DNA of 64,000 nt from contig NZ_JADIZJ010000002.1 of the NCBI RefSeq assembly GCF_016704835.1, forward strand, positions 248,001 to 312,000, written 5' to 3'. The stretch comes from Sphingopyxis sp. (GTDB taxonomy: Bacteria; Pseudomonadota; Alphaproteobacteria; Sphingomonadales; Sphingomonadaceae). The notes below the pieces were generated by a model, which made no database searches, was not told where the DNA came from, and worked only from the letters and a program-made list of their open reading frames with translations. This document shows, piece by piece, positions 1 to 7,880 of the stretch. The position numbers and the translations under genes are program-made. Within the stretch, counting starts at the first letter, position 1; the number at the start of each line of letters is the position of its first letter.

Positions 1-2221
1 AATAGTGGACAATGCGGTCGAGCGTCGCGATGACAACGCCGTTAACATCCTTCACCTCCGCGATCAGGCGGTTTTCGCCTTCGCGGATTTCCAGCCCGCG
101 CCACAGGCTGACTGCGACGCCGCCGTCGGCTGATTTGCTGGTGCCTTCAAAGGTCAGCGGGTCCGCGACCTTGCCGCTGACGCGCAGCGTGACGGTCTGG
201 CCGGGCGCATGCTTGACCGCAGCCCGGATCGCTTTCGAGCGCGGGTTGTGATCTGTAGCTGGGAACAGCCAGTCGATGCCCGGAGCCTGCCCCGCGAGCC
301 AGTCACGACCGGCACCTGCGGCTTCGGGGTCGCTGAGTACGATCGGCGCGGCAATGGCCGCTATTTTGGGCGCAGCGCGCGGTGCGCCGGCAATCGTACG
401 GAAATCGGCTCGTTTCAGCGCGCCGCCGCGACCTTCGACAAAGCGCGAGATCGCGCTGCCGGCGGTCTGGGTCGAGCGGGCGCAGTCGATGGCTTCGCGG
501 TCGAGCGGCAGCGTCGATGGGTCGATCTGGACGACGTGGAGGCCCGGGCGCACGCCTTCGAAATGATAGCGGCCATCTTCGTCGGTGACCGTGTAGCTGC
601 CGTCCTGCAGCATCACGCGGACACCGGCGATACCGTCGGCCTTGCGCGGATCAACCGTGCAGTCGCCGTCAGTGATGCGGCCGATGATCGTCATCCGGTC
701 GCCGAGCTGGTCGCGTTTGATTGCAATCGTCGCTTCGGCGATATTGCTCGCCGAGCCGCGATTATCGACGGCCGAGGCGCGATTGAGCGCGTTGCCCGGC
801 TGCGCCGACACGATGACTTCGGCAAGATAAGTCAGCAGTGCCGTGCGCGATGCGGCGATGCTCGGCATAGTTACGCTGAATTCGCGGCCGTTGGCGGCGA
901 CATTGGCGGTCACGCGCACGCCATCGATCCGCACCGTATCGGTGCGCAGGCGCATGCCCATGGGCAGCACGTCGCTGACCGTCACGGCGCCGGTGTTTCG
1001 CCGCGCGTCGCGGTTGGCGACCTCAATGCGGTACTGAATGACGTCGCCCGGCACAGCGACCTGCGTCGACGTTGTCTTGCGCAGGATCAGCGGCAGACCG
1101 GGCTGATCGACCGGAATATCGACGCGCACCGGTGCCGGACTGTTCAGCGTAAACGGATTGCCATAGCTCGCGCCGCTGATTTCGAACGGCAGGCCGTCGT
1201 CTGGGCGGCGGAAGCCGGCCAGATCGGCGGGGTTCGATGCCGATGGCGCGGTGAAGGGCGCGGGGGGCTGAACGATCAGGCGATAGGTACCCGGCGCCAC
1301 GAACGGGAAACGATAGTCGCCCGGCGGAAAATTATAGGTCGTGCCGCCCGAATCGGTGACGCTTTGGCCCGTGACGACGCTGGACGGGTAAGCCGAGACG
1401 CCGTCGTCGCCGAACACCTGTGCTGGCTGGCCCGTCGCGGCGTTGACGATGGTGACGCGGCTGCCCGGAACCGGCGCGCCGTCGCCGCTGTCGAAAACGA
1501 TGCCGAACGGATCGACGAGAAAATTGATCGTCGCCAGCGCCACAAGACTGGCGTTCGCCTGGTCGGTGACGCGCAGCGACCGCGCCGCGCCCGGGGTGAC
1601 CGACAGGTGGCAGTCGCCCTGAACGACTGCGGGCGGTACGCCGATCGTGTTGATAATCCCGACAAATTCGCCGCTATTGTTCGCGGTTTCGGTCAGCGTG
1701 ATCTGTTCGCGGTCGCCATTTTCCAGTTCGAAAACGACCGCCAGCGTGTCACGCGCCTGCGGATCGACGTTGGCCGATGCGAGCGTGACCCCGACGACGA
1801 GCATTTCGCCGGCGCGGAAATTGTCGGTGCTTTGCAGCGATGCGGGTGCGGTCGAAATGCCGTCATAGACGCCGCTAAGCGGGATTGTGCTGCTCGTGCT
1901 GCCCAAGCTCGTGCTGCTGCTGCCAAAGCTGCTGGCGATGGGGCCGCCCGCGCGGCTGCACTGCGTCGGCGCTAACGGCACCGATTTGTTGCCGCCACCG
2001 TTGGTCAGGCGATAGGTGGTAATCGTCGGCGGGGCGGGCGGGCGCGGCGTGACTGTCACGTCCACGCGGTTCGACAGCGCCTGACCGGGGTTCCCGTCAT
2101 GCGTCCACTGTGCCGAAGCGGTGTTCGTGATCACCTGCGCGCGCGCCGGAGGAATCGCGGGCAGCAGTGCTGCCGCGACCAAAGCGGTCACAAGGCCGAA
2201 ATATTTGGTGCCGAGTGCCAT
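1..2221 (-). CDS. Large exported DUF11/SdrD-B-like repeat protein (3' end outside window)
   Basis: No exact function is recognised. The frame is open from an ATG at 2221 to the left edge (740 codons) with no stop, so the C-terminus is missing. It starts with a Sec signal peptide ending near PPARA (residues 1-28), then an ITNTASAQW segment shared with the two larger DUF11 proteins upstream in the operon. About residues 370-480 form a DUF11-type Ig-like repeat (VAVPGDVIQYRIEVANRD, then VTVSDVLPMGMRL). About residues 520-560 match an SdrD B-like/carboxypeptidase-regulatory fold (GVRVMLQDGSYTVTDEDGRY). These families are usually surface or outer-membrane-associated. As the last and largest gene of a four-gene leftward operon, it is probably a cell-envelope protein; adhesion or S-layer roles are guesses. 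Confidence 0.8.
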   Translation of the reverse strand, partial: MALGTKYFGLVTALVAAALLPAIPPARAQVITNTASAQWTHDGNPGQALSNRVDVTVTPRPPAPPTITTYRLTNGGGNKSVPLAPTQCSRAGGPIASSFGSSSTSLGSTSSTIPLSGVYDGISTAPASLQSTDNFRAGEMLVVGVTLASANVDPQARDTLAVVFELENGDREQITLTETANNSGEFVGIINTIGVPPAVVQGDCHLSVTPGAARSLRVTDQANASLVALATINFLVDPFGIVFDSGDGAPVPGSRVTIVNAATGQPAQVFGDDGVSAYPSSVVTGQSVTDSGGTTYNFPPGDYRFPFVAPGTYRLIVQPPAPFTAPSASNPADLAGFRRPDDGLPFEISGASYGNPFTLNSPAPVRVDIPVDQPGLPLILRKTTSTQVAVPGDVIQYRIEVANRDARRNTGAVTVSDVLPMGMRLRTDTVRIDGVRVTANVAANGREFSVTMPSIAASRTALLTYLAEVIVSAQPGNALNRASAVDNRGSASNIAEATIAIKRDQLGDRMTIIGRITDGDCTVDPRKADGIAGVRVMLQDGSYTVTDEDGRYHFEGVRPGLHVVQIDPSTLPLDREAIDCARSTQTAGSAISRFVEGRGGALKRADFRTIAGAPRAAPKIAAIAAPIVLSDPEAAGAGRDWLAGQAPGIDWLFPATDHNPRSKAIRAAVKHAPGQTVTLRVSGKVADPLTFEGTSKSADGGVAVSLWRGLEIREGENRLIAEVKDVNGVVIATLDRIVHY

Positions 2222-2234
2222 GATAGCCCCGAAA

Positions 2235-2276
2235 GGAGCAGCGGAAGACGGCGTTTTGGGCCGCGCCCGCTGCTCC
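2235..2276 (-). other. Intercistronic stem-loop in the DUF11 operon
   Basis: A perfect 10-bp inverted repeat (GGAGCAGCGG at 2235-2244, CCGCTGCTCC at 2267-2276) encloses a 22-base loop that can itself pair partly. It fills most of the 68-bp spacer between the 358-aa gene and the large last gene. There is no T-run after it, so it is more likely an mRNA-stabilising or processing hairpin, or a weak attenuator, than a classical terminator. One arm lies close to the ribosome binding region of the downstream gene. Confidence 0.5.
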
Positions 2277-2289
2277 GTTCGTTATCCGA

Positions 2290-3366
2290 TCAGTTGACCG
2301 TCGCGCGGAAAACGAGCGTGCTTGCCGCGCCCGCAGCGATCGACGCAATCGTGCCCGACACGTTCGGCGCGGTGTAGCTGCCGCCCGCGGTGCCGTTGAA
2401 ATCGCACGTGCCACTCGGTACGGTACCCGTATAGGTGCCGCCGAGCAGGATCGAACCTGGCACGAAGGTCAACTGGCCCGGAACCGCATCGTTGATCACC
2501 ACCGAGGTTGCAGCGGCGCCGCCGGTATTGGCGACGGCGATGCAATATTCGACCACCGCACCCGGGATCAGTTTCGGATTTGTCGTATTGTTGAACGGAT
2601 CCGAGATGACGCGGCTGCTCTTTGCGACCGCAAGAGTCGCCGTCTGCACCGTATAATCGTCATTATCGCTATGCGACCCGTCGCGCGCCGCATCGCCGGT
2701 AACGCCCGCGATATCGGCAAAGACCGTATCCTTGCCCGCGGTGTTTGCACCCGCGGTTTCGGTGATTGCCGCACCCTGGGTACCGGCAAGCGCGCCTTCG
2801 CGCGCCGTGGCACGCAGAGTCACGCCTGCGACCGCATTATTGGCGAGCGCCGCCGGAATATCGGCAACGACAAACAGGCGGATCGCGGTGTCGACGACAA
2901 GTTCGTCGACGAAACCGGTCAGGAGCGTGTCGCCCACGTCCCAGCTGCCGACCGTCCCTGTAACAGTATTATCGCGATAAATGCGTATGTTATTCGCGTT
3001 GAATGTGTCGGTAGCGCCGTGTGCTGCGGTGCCGCCGACGATCTGCGAGGCGACGAGCGCAAAGTCGAGGGTTTCGTTCGAACTGTTGGTCAGTTGGAAG
3101 GTCGTGACGGCATTCGTCTGGCCCGGGACGACATTGGTCGTAACCGTTCCGACTTCTTCGACGAGCAGGTTGATCTTGCGGTCGACGGTGAAGTTGTTCG
3201 ACGCCGACTGCTGTCCCTGCGCGACGCCACCGACCTGATAGTCGACGGTGGCGGTATTCGTGATCGTGGTACCCGCGGTCGTTCCGGCAGCCAGTGCCGG
3301 GGTGGCGGCGAGACTTGTGATCGCCGCCAGACCGATGATGCCCACGGTGTTCAGCTTGCTGGTCAT
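2290..3366 (-). CDS. Exported DUF11-like protein
   Basis: A 358-aa secreted or surface protein of unknown exact role. Residues 1-26 are a signal peptide (LAAITSLAATPALA). Directly after it comes TTITNTATVDYQ, the same start as the mature part of the 334-aa protein encoded upstream (STISNTATASFD), so the two look like paralogues. Residues 28-240 are a beta-rich Ig-like region; about 250-358 form a DUF11-type repeat with the usual VAKSSRVISDP, PGAVVEYCIAVANTGG and VINDAVPGQLTFVPGS segments. An AAGGAG ribosome binding site lies just before the ATG at 3366. It is third in the leftward operon, 74 bp after the 159-aa gene and 68 bp before the very large one. Confidence 0.8.
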   Translation of the reverse strand: MTSKLNTVGIIGLAAITSLAATPALAAGTTAGTTITNTATVDYQVGGVAQGQQSASNNFTVDRKINLLVEEVGTVTTNVVPGQTNAVTTFQLTNSSNETLDFALVASQIVGGTAAHGATDTFNANNIRIYRDNTVTGTVGSWDVGDTLLTGFVDELVVDTAIRLFVVADIPAALANNAVAGVTLRATAREGALAGTQGAAITETAGANTAGKDTVFADIAGVTGDAARDGSHSDNDDYTVQTATLAVAKSSRVISDPFNNTTNPKLIPGAVVEYCIAVANTGGAAATSVVINDAVPGQLTFVPGSILLGGTYTGTVPSGTCDFNGTAGGSYTAPNVSGTIASIAAGAASTLVFRATVN

Positions 3367-3440
3367 AGCTGAGCTCCTTGGCTTTGGTCGATCGCCGTTT
3401 CCCCACCGCTGGCAATCATTAAGCGGCTGTATTAGTTATG

Positions 3441-3920
3441 TTATTTTACTACTCCTCGAAACATCAACTTGCCGCTGCCGCCGACCGGAACCGGCTTTTG
3501 AAAAGCCCAGCGGAGGTGCGTTACGTCTGCCGGCTGCGCTGCACGGCGGGTGCCGTCGGGCTGCGCAATCGTGAGTTGCTCCAAATGTCCCCAGCCGCGA
3601 CCACCGTCGATCGAGACCAGCGGCCTTGTGTCGCCGGCGTCGGCAAAGCTGACTGCCGCGGGCAGGGGGTTGGTGATCACGAACTTGTCGGCGGGCTGCG
3701 CCCCGGCGTTGCGATAATTGAGCACGAAGACGAGCCGGTCGCCGGGAACGACGACCTTGGGTTCTTCGAGCAATATCCGCTGTTTTCCGGTGGAATCGGT
3801 AGTCACGCGTTCAACGAACACGCTATTATCGAGCGCCACCTGATTGGCGGCGAGCGCCTGACAGGGCAACAGCGCCGCGAGAAGCAGGAAAAAGGCCGTG
3901 CGCATGCGCATCTCCATCAA
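3441..3920 (-). CDS. Small exported DUF11-like protein
   Basis: A 159-aa protein with a clear signal peptide (FFLLLAALLPCQALA, cleaved about residue 24). The mature part is essentially one Ig-like beta-sandwich unit: VVPGDRLVFVLNYRNAGAQP followed by FVITNPLPAAVSFADAGD, which resembles a single DUF11 repeat. Its ATG overlaps the stop of the upstream 334-aa gene by four bases (ATGA), so the two are translationally coupled. A single-repeat partner among larger multi-domain proteins could be a chaperone or assembly partner, but nothing in the sequence proves that. Two other Met codons (residues 2 and 4) could serve as the start. Confidence 0.75.
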   Translation of the reverse strand: MMEMRMRTAFFLLLAALLPCQALAANQVALDNSVFVERVTTDSTGKQRILLEEPKVVVPGDRLVFVLNYRNAGAQPADKFVITNPLPAAVSFADAGDTRPLVSIDGGRGWGHLEQLTIAQPDGTRRAAQPADVTHLRWAFQKPVPVGGSGKLMFRGVVK

Positions 3921-4921
3921 TCGATTGTGGTTCGGAAGGTGACGGTGCGGGTCTGACCGCCTGCAACGGTGCCGAGCGTGACGTTGATTCGCGTTCCGTT
4001 GTAATCGCCCGCGTCGGCATCGACCGCGTCAGACTGCGCGACCCCGCCGAGCGTGATCGAGCCGGCGATATAGCTGGTGTCGGCCGGAATATTGTCGGTG
4101 ATCGCGAGGCCACTGACCGATCCGCTGCCTGCAACGGTCGCCACAATCGTGTAGGTGATCGTTGCGCCCGGAATTGGGTCGGCGGTGCCAAGCGGATTGG
4201 TCACAACCGCCGATTTGACGAGCGTGACCGTGGCTGCCGACACGATAAACGCCCCGGCATCTGTTCCATCAGCGCCGGTCGAGCCCACGACGGCGTCGCC
4301 GCCGCCTTCGCCCTGGCCAGCAAAGCTGGTTCCCGGCGCGCCGGTGCCGGTGACGGCCGCTGCAACCAGGCTGACGATACCGCGGTTGCCATCAACGACG
4401 GTACCTAGCGTTGTCGCAACGACAAAGACCGTGACGCTTTCGTCCGGATCGAGCTGCGGATCATTGGCGCCGGGCGTGTAAAGCGTGTCGGTGCCAGAAT
4501 CGAAAACGCCGTCGCCGTTGTCGATATAAATCTGGGTAACGACGGGGTCGTAATTGTCACCGCCAGCGTTGGCGATCGTGCTGAGCACGAAATTTTCGAC
4601 GCCATTACCGTTGTTGGTCACCGAGAAGGTCAGCACCTGTCCCGTGGCGCCCGGAGTGGTCGGCACATCGGCAGGATTGCTCGAATCGACAGTGACGTCG
4701 AGCAATTCATCGACAAGCAGGTCGACCTGGTTCGAGTCGATCGTCGTCGTACCTGCGCCCGTGTCGAAACTGGCGGTGGCCGTATTGCTGATCGTCGAAC
4801 CGGCGCGTGTACCGGCGGCTTGGGCCTGCATTGGCAGCGCAAGCGCAGCCAACAGGGCGAATATCGAACAAGAGGGTAGAAGCTGATGCCTCGCGCCCCC
4901 CACAGGCGCATTCATCATCAC
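3917..4921 (-). CDS. Exported DUF11-like protein, first gene of operon
   Basis: A 334-aa exported protein. The signal peptide is long (about 36 residues, with FALLAALALPMQAQA as core). The mature protein begins GTRAGSTISNTATASFD, has an Asp/Asn-rich stretch near residues 130-150 (IDNGDGVFDSGTDTLYTPG) that could bind calcium, and ends in a DUF11-type repeat (DPIPGATITYTIVATVAGSG, then AITDNIPADTSYIAGSITLG). It heads the leftward operon. The 195-bp gap upstream separates it from the divergent permease gene and must hold its promoter. The domain assignment is moderately sure; the cellular role is unknown, with a cell-surface location inferred. Confidence 0.8.
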   Translation of the reverse strand: MMMNAPVGGARHQLLPSCSIFALLAALALPMQAQAAGTRAGSTISNTATASFDTGAGTTTIDSNQVDLLVDELLDVTVDSSNPADVPTTPGATGQVLTFSVTNNGNGVENFVLSTIANAGGDNYDPVVTQIYIDNGDGVFDSGTDTLYTPGANDPQLDPDESVTVFVVATTLGTVVDGNRGIVSLVAAAVTGTGAPGTSFAGQGEGGGDAVVGSTGADGTDAGAFIVSAATVTLVKSAVVTNPLGTADPIPGATITYTIVATVAGSGSVSGLAITDNIPADTSYIAGSITLGGVAQSDAVDADAGDYNGTRINVTLGTVAGGQTRTVTFRTTID

Positions 4922-4970
4922 TTTGACTCCGAAAGGATTGGTCCTTGAAGCCCTCAGTCGACGAAAAAGG

Positions 4971-4985
4971 GTAATTTCCGGTTAA
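4971..4985. promoter_or_regulatory. Possible CtrA-type site
   Basis: GTAA-N7-TTAA in the divergent intergenic region differs at one base from the alphaproteobacterial CtrA consensus TTAA-N7-TTAA. It lies about 50 bp upstream of the first DUF11 gene. A one-mismatch match this short occurs by chance, though the region is otherwise AT-poor. This is a weak call. Confidence 0.25.
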
Positions 4986-5116
4986 AAAGCAGCGAGAAAG
5001 ATGGGTTTTGACCCAGACGGGGACAGAACAGGCGCTCGGTTCGTCGCAAAACGGGGCGGCTGGTGCAAAATGTAAACCGCGCGTAGGATGAGGCGGTTAA
5101 CGCGAGGAGAACAGGG

Positions 5117-6313
5117 GTGGCGGACGATCGGCGGAGCAGAGACGCGCACCTGCGTTCCAATCCGTTGCATCAGATTGAAGTCGATGATTTCCGCCGCGAC
5201 CGGCTGCTTGCGGCATTGGCGCTGATTTTTGGCGCGAGTTTTTGCCTGGGCTTGCCTTTCGCGTTGCAGGCGGGCGCCGAATTTTTCCTGCCGCTTACCG
5301 CAGCGATCGTGATTGCGATCGCCTTGGTACCGCTGCTCGAATGGCTGGAGCGGCGCGGCGTGCCATCGTCGCTGGCGGCTTTTCTGTCGCTGACCGGGTT
5401 TCTGATGCTGATCAACGCGGCGCTGGCGATCATCGTCGTGCCAGCGACGGGCTGGTTCGCGCGACTACCCGATTCGATTCCGCGGATTCAGAGCAATTTG
5501 GCGCCGCTGATCGATTTTTATTCGACGCTGCAAGGCTTTGTCGAACGGACACTGATGTCGGTTGCGAGCGGAAGCGAGGCGACGGCGCAGGCGGTGGCGG
5601 CAACGGCGCCGACGTCGGTCGTCGACTATTTCATCTCGGCGGCGCCATCGGCAGCGATCCAATTGTTCTTTGCAGTGCTGGTGATCTTTTTCTTCCTGTC
5701 GGGCTGGACGCGGTTGCGAAAGGGAACGATCCGCCGCCGCGGTAGCTTCGACGGCGCGATGCAGACCGCCCGGGTGATCCAGAATGTCGTCGATGCCACC
5801 GCCGACTATCTCGCGACGATCACGATGATCAATGCAATCCTGGGGTTGTCGGTCGCGCTGCTGCTGTGGGCACTCGGCATGCCATCGCCGTTCATGTGGG
5901 GCGGCATCGTGTCGCTGTGTAATTTCGTACCCTATATTGGCCCGATCGTGGCGGCGATCCTATTGGGATTGGGTGGGTTGATGACCTTCGACGCGGTGGG
6001 TTTGGCGTTGCTGCCTGCGCTGCTGTTCATCGGCGTCCATACTGTGGAGGCCAACCTGATCACCCCGCTGGTGCTGGGCAAGCGGCTGACGATCAATCCA
6101 TTGCTAATTCTCGTGTCGCTCAGTTTCTGGGGTTGGGTATGGGGAGCACCGGGGGCGCTGCTGGCGGTGCCGCTGCTGCTGATTTTGCAGACGGTATTGC
6201 AATCGACGGGTACGCCCGATCTGGCCGGTTTCCTGTTTGAACGCGGGACGTTGACCACGGTCGATGAGATGCGCGATCGATTAAATCGAAGCGAAGCCGA
6301 AAGCGACGGTTGA
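5117..6313 (+). CDS. AI-2E family transporter (PerM-like permease)
   Basis: A 398-aa inner-membrane protein of the AI-2E/PerM/YdiK family. It has about seven to eight hydrophobic segments: paired helices at residues 30-80 and 85-110, a long loop with an amphipathic stretch about 120-180, and a C-terminal helical bundle with the family motif FVPYIGPIVAAI. The substrate cannot be told from sequence; members have been linked to autoinducer-2 export, Na+/H+ exchange or general permease roles. The start is GTG at 5117 with a GAGGAGA-type site before it. It is monocistronic and divergent from the DUF11 operon; tRNA-Asp follows 43 bp later. Confidence 0.88.
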   Translation: MADDRRSRDAHLRSNPLHQIEVDDFRRDRLLAALALIFGASFCLGLPFALQAGAEFFLPLTAAIVIAIALVPLLEWLERRGVPSSLAAFLSLTGFLMLINAALAIIVVPATGWFARLPDSIPRIQSNLAPLIDFYSTLQGFVERTLMSVASGSEATAQAVAATAPTSVVDYFISAAPSAAIQLFFAVLVIFFFLSGWTRLRKGTIRRRGSFDGAMQTARVIQNVVDATADYLATITMINAILGLSVALLLWALGMPSPFMWGGIVSLCNFVPYIGPIVAAILLGLGGLMTFDAVGLALLPALLFIGVHTVEANLITPLVLGKRLTINPLLILVSLSFWGWVWGAPGALLAVPLLLILQTVLQSTGTPDLAGFLFERGTLTTVDEMRDRLNRSEAESDG

Positions 6314-6356
6314 CAGGTCGGGGCGGGCGCCATATTGGCGCTGCTCCCAAGCACAC

Positions 6357-6433
6357 GCGGGTGTAGCTCAGTTGGTTAGAGTGCCGGCCTGTCACGCCGG
6401 AGGTCGCGGGTTCGAGCCCCGTCACTCGCGCCA
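6357..6433 (+). tRNA. tRNA-Asp (GTC)
   Basis: A full cloverleaf. The acceptor stem GCGGGTG (6357-6363) pairs with CACTCGC (6423-6429) with one G-T pair, followed by discriminator G and an encoded CCA. The anticodon stem CCGGC/GCCGG encloses the loop CTGTCAC, with anticodon GTC at 6391-6393. The T-arm contains GGTTCGAGCC. Confidence 0.97.
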
Positions 6434-6489
6434 TTCTTTGTCCCTAGGGACGGAATGTCGACCGCGGCTTGGGATTAACCAGCACTGGA

Positions 6490-6535
6490 AATTGGGAACT
6501 TGGCGCCGCTCGTTAGCGGCGCCAAGTTCCCAATT
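6490..6535. terminator. Long perfect hairpin between tRNA-Asp and DUF2842, likely bidirectional terminator
   Basis: Two perfect 21-base arms (6490-6510 and 6515-6535) are separated by the four bases CGTT. The stem is GC-rich in the middle and AATT-containing at the base, with no T-run. The right arm is also the coding sequence for the last residues of the DUF2842 protein, and that gene's TAA stop begins in the loop. It probably ends transcription from both sides. Confidence 0.6.
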
Positions 6536-6758
6536 CCATCCAGCGCAGCAGCGGCTTCAGCGGCAATATCCAGACGATCCCTGCGACCAGATAGAATATC
6601 CCTTGTACCAGCACCGGCCACGTGCCGACCCATGGCGACAGGCTGACGATGATCGCGGTCCATGCGGCGATGAGTAGCAAGATCAGCAGCATGCCGACCG
6701 GTTTGCGCCAACTCGGCTGGGGGTTGCCCTGAATATGGTTTTGGTGATCTTCGCTCAC
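6513..6758 (-). CDS. DUF2842 small membrane protein
   Basis: An 81-aa protein of the alphaproteobacterial DUF2842 family, function unknown. It has a basic N-terminus and two transmembrane helices (about residues 25-45, GMLLILLLIAAWTAIIV, and 50-72, VLVQGIFYLVAGIVWILPLK), ending in the conserved LLRWME. I choose the GTG at 6758 as start because it overlaps the stop of the preceding cyclo-ligase gene (GTGA) and removes a poorly conserved Arg-rich extension. The stop codon falls in the loop of the hairpin that follows, so the last eight codons form one arm of that hairpin. Confidence 0.85.
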   Translation of the reverse strand: MSEDHQNHIQGNPQPSWRKPVGMLLILLLIAAWTAIIVSLSPWVGTWPVLVQGIFYLVAGIVWILPLKPLLRWMELGTWRR

Positions 6759-7201
6759 AAACGGTCTCCGCACAGCAGGAATTCTTGTTCGGTCAGGATG
6801 GCGTCGAGCGCCATGTCGGTCGAGACGCGCGGCACGGCATCGATTTCCTGTACCGACCAGCCGACGCCGACCCGCAGGGCAGCAGGATGCGCGCCAAAAT
6901 AGCGGTCATAATGGCCGCCCCCCTGACCTATGCGGCCGCCCTGACGATCAAATCCGACGAGCGGGCAAAAGATGAGGTCCGGAACTGCGTCCGGTGCGTC
7001 GCCGATGGGTTGCTGCGTACCCCATGGGCCCTTTTCGAGCGCTTCACCGGTCTGCCAACGCCGGAATCCCATCGTATCGACGCGCGCGGGGTGATGGGGA
7101 AGGGCGAGCGCGCCCGCCGCGGCGAGGTCGGCGAACATCGGCAGGACATCGGGTTCATTGCCCCACGCGACATAGGCGCCCACAACAGCATGCTTAGCCA
7201 A
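6755..7201 (-). CDS. 5-formyltetrahydrofolate cyclo-ligase family protein, N-terminus unclear
   Basis: Converts 5-formyl-THF to 5,10-methenyl-THF with ATP in the cytoplasm. Diagnostic motifs are present: GAYVAWGNEPDVLP, LALPHHPARVDTMGFRRW, LIFCPLVGFDRQG and RIGQGGGHYDRYF (the family GxGxGYYDR-like loop). The start is a problem. The frame stays open far upstream into zapA, and family-like residues (FRALPAPLTELLAK) precede 7201. Yet there is no ATG, GTG or TTG in this frame between the end of zapA and the TTG at 7201, and no N-terminal KxxLR helix is visible. The TTG gives 148 aa against about 190 usual. The in-frame codons just upstream overlap the 3' part of 6S RNA. It may use a non-standard start, be truncated, or be affected by a base error. 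Neighbours: downstream of zapA-6S as in many proteobacteria, overlapping DUF2842. Confidence 0.7.
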   Translation of the reverse strand: MAKHAVVGAYVAWGNEPDVLPMFADLAAAGALALPHHPARVDTMGFRRWQTGEALEKGPWGTQQPIGDAPDAVPDLIFCPLVGFDRQGGRIGQGGGHYDRYFGAHPAALRVGVGWSVQEIDAVPRVSTDMALDAILTEQEFLLCGDRL

Positions 7202-7246
7202 TAGCTCGGTAAGCGGCGCGGGCAGCGCGCGAAACGCTGATCGGTT

Positions 7247-7405
7247 GGCGGGACCGCCGAGGTCGTTTGCTGGAAGATCCTCTGACGCCAGTAACGTCAG
7301 GTGGGAACCATATACGTCGGACCAGGGTCCGGGCAGGGACAGCTCCCTAGGATGATGTATCGCCTCAGGGATTTTCGCAAAAGCTCGTGCCGGGCAGTAC
7401 CCGCC
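7247..7405 (-). ncRNA. ssrS: 6S RNA
   Basis: Lies between zapA and the cyclo-ligase gene, the classic 6S position. On the minus strand the closing stem pairs GGCGGG-TA-CTGCC (7405-7393) with GGCGG-T-CCCGCC (7258-7247). The 5' half of the central bubble has CCCTGAGGCGATACATCAT, close to the E. coli 6S segment CCCCTGAGCCGATA. The 3' half has TTCCCAC followed by the hairpin CTGACG-TTACTGG-CGTCAG, matching the E. coli TTCACC-hairpin arrangement. 6S binds sigma-70 RNA polymerase holoenzyme by mimicking an open promoter. Exact ends are estimated from the closing stem. Confidence 0.8.
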
Positions 7406-7436
7406 ACCCCTTATGTAGGGGTGCAGGCAGGCGCGC

Positions 7437-7880
7437 TCAAGAGATTTGCTCGACTTTCGTTGCCAGCGCCTCAATCCGGTCCGCGATTTGCAGCAGCGCG
7501 CGATCATTCGCTGGTTTCCCGGGAGGCGGTGCCGACGGGGCGGCACGCAAAGTTTCGAGTTCTTTCAGCGCGGCCTGTTCGCGGACGACTGCCGCGCGCA
7601 ATTCGTCGCGCGTTGCTGCCTCGCGGCTTTCGGCAAGCGCGACGGCGGCGCGCAGCGAATCGGACTGCGGTTCGGCCTTGTCGACCTTGCCCTTGGCTTC
7701 CTGCGCATCGTCGGCAAGCATCAGCGCGGCGAACAGCAGTTGGCGAACCTCGGTCCCGCCCTGAATTCCCCGCGCCTTGTCATCGACGACGGACGCGAGT
7801 TGGAGCAGCTGCGCCTCTTCGCCATCGGCGCAGTGCACGTCATACGGACGTCCGGCGATCATCAGTCTCACATCAGCCAC
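7437..7880 (-). CDS. zapA: Cell division protein ZapA
   Basis: Z-ring accessory protein that bundles FtsZ at mid-cell. Residues 1-50 match the ZapA globular head (VRLMIAGRPYDVHCADGEE, then LLQLASVVDDKARGI). The rest is a long helical region (about 55-120) typical of ZapA coiled coils, with an extended Pro-containing tail compared with the roughly 105-aa E. coli protein. The GTG start at 7880 is chosen because the family begins directly with the beta strand; it overlaps the end of the preceding small gene by eight bases, implying coupling. 6S RNA follows 31 bp after the stop. Confidence 0.88.
   Translation of the reverse strand: MADVRLMIAGRPYDVHCADGEEAQLLQLASVVDDKARGIQGGTEVRQLLFAALMLADDAQEAKGKVDKAEPQSDSLRAAVALAESREAATRDELRAAVVREQAALKELETLRAAPSAPPPGKPANDRALLQIADRIEALATKVEQIS

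Noticed and set aside
209..1975. 588-codon plus-strand frame at the left end
   Set aside because: It lies opposite the partial DUF11 gene, whose signal peptide and domains are clear. The plus-strand product has shadow-like Arg/Asp/Ala composition.
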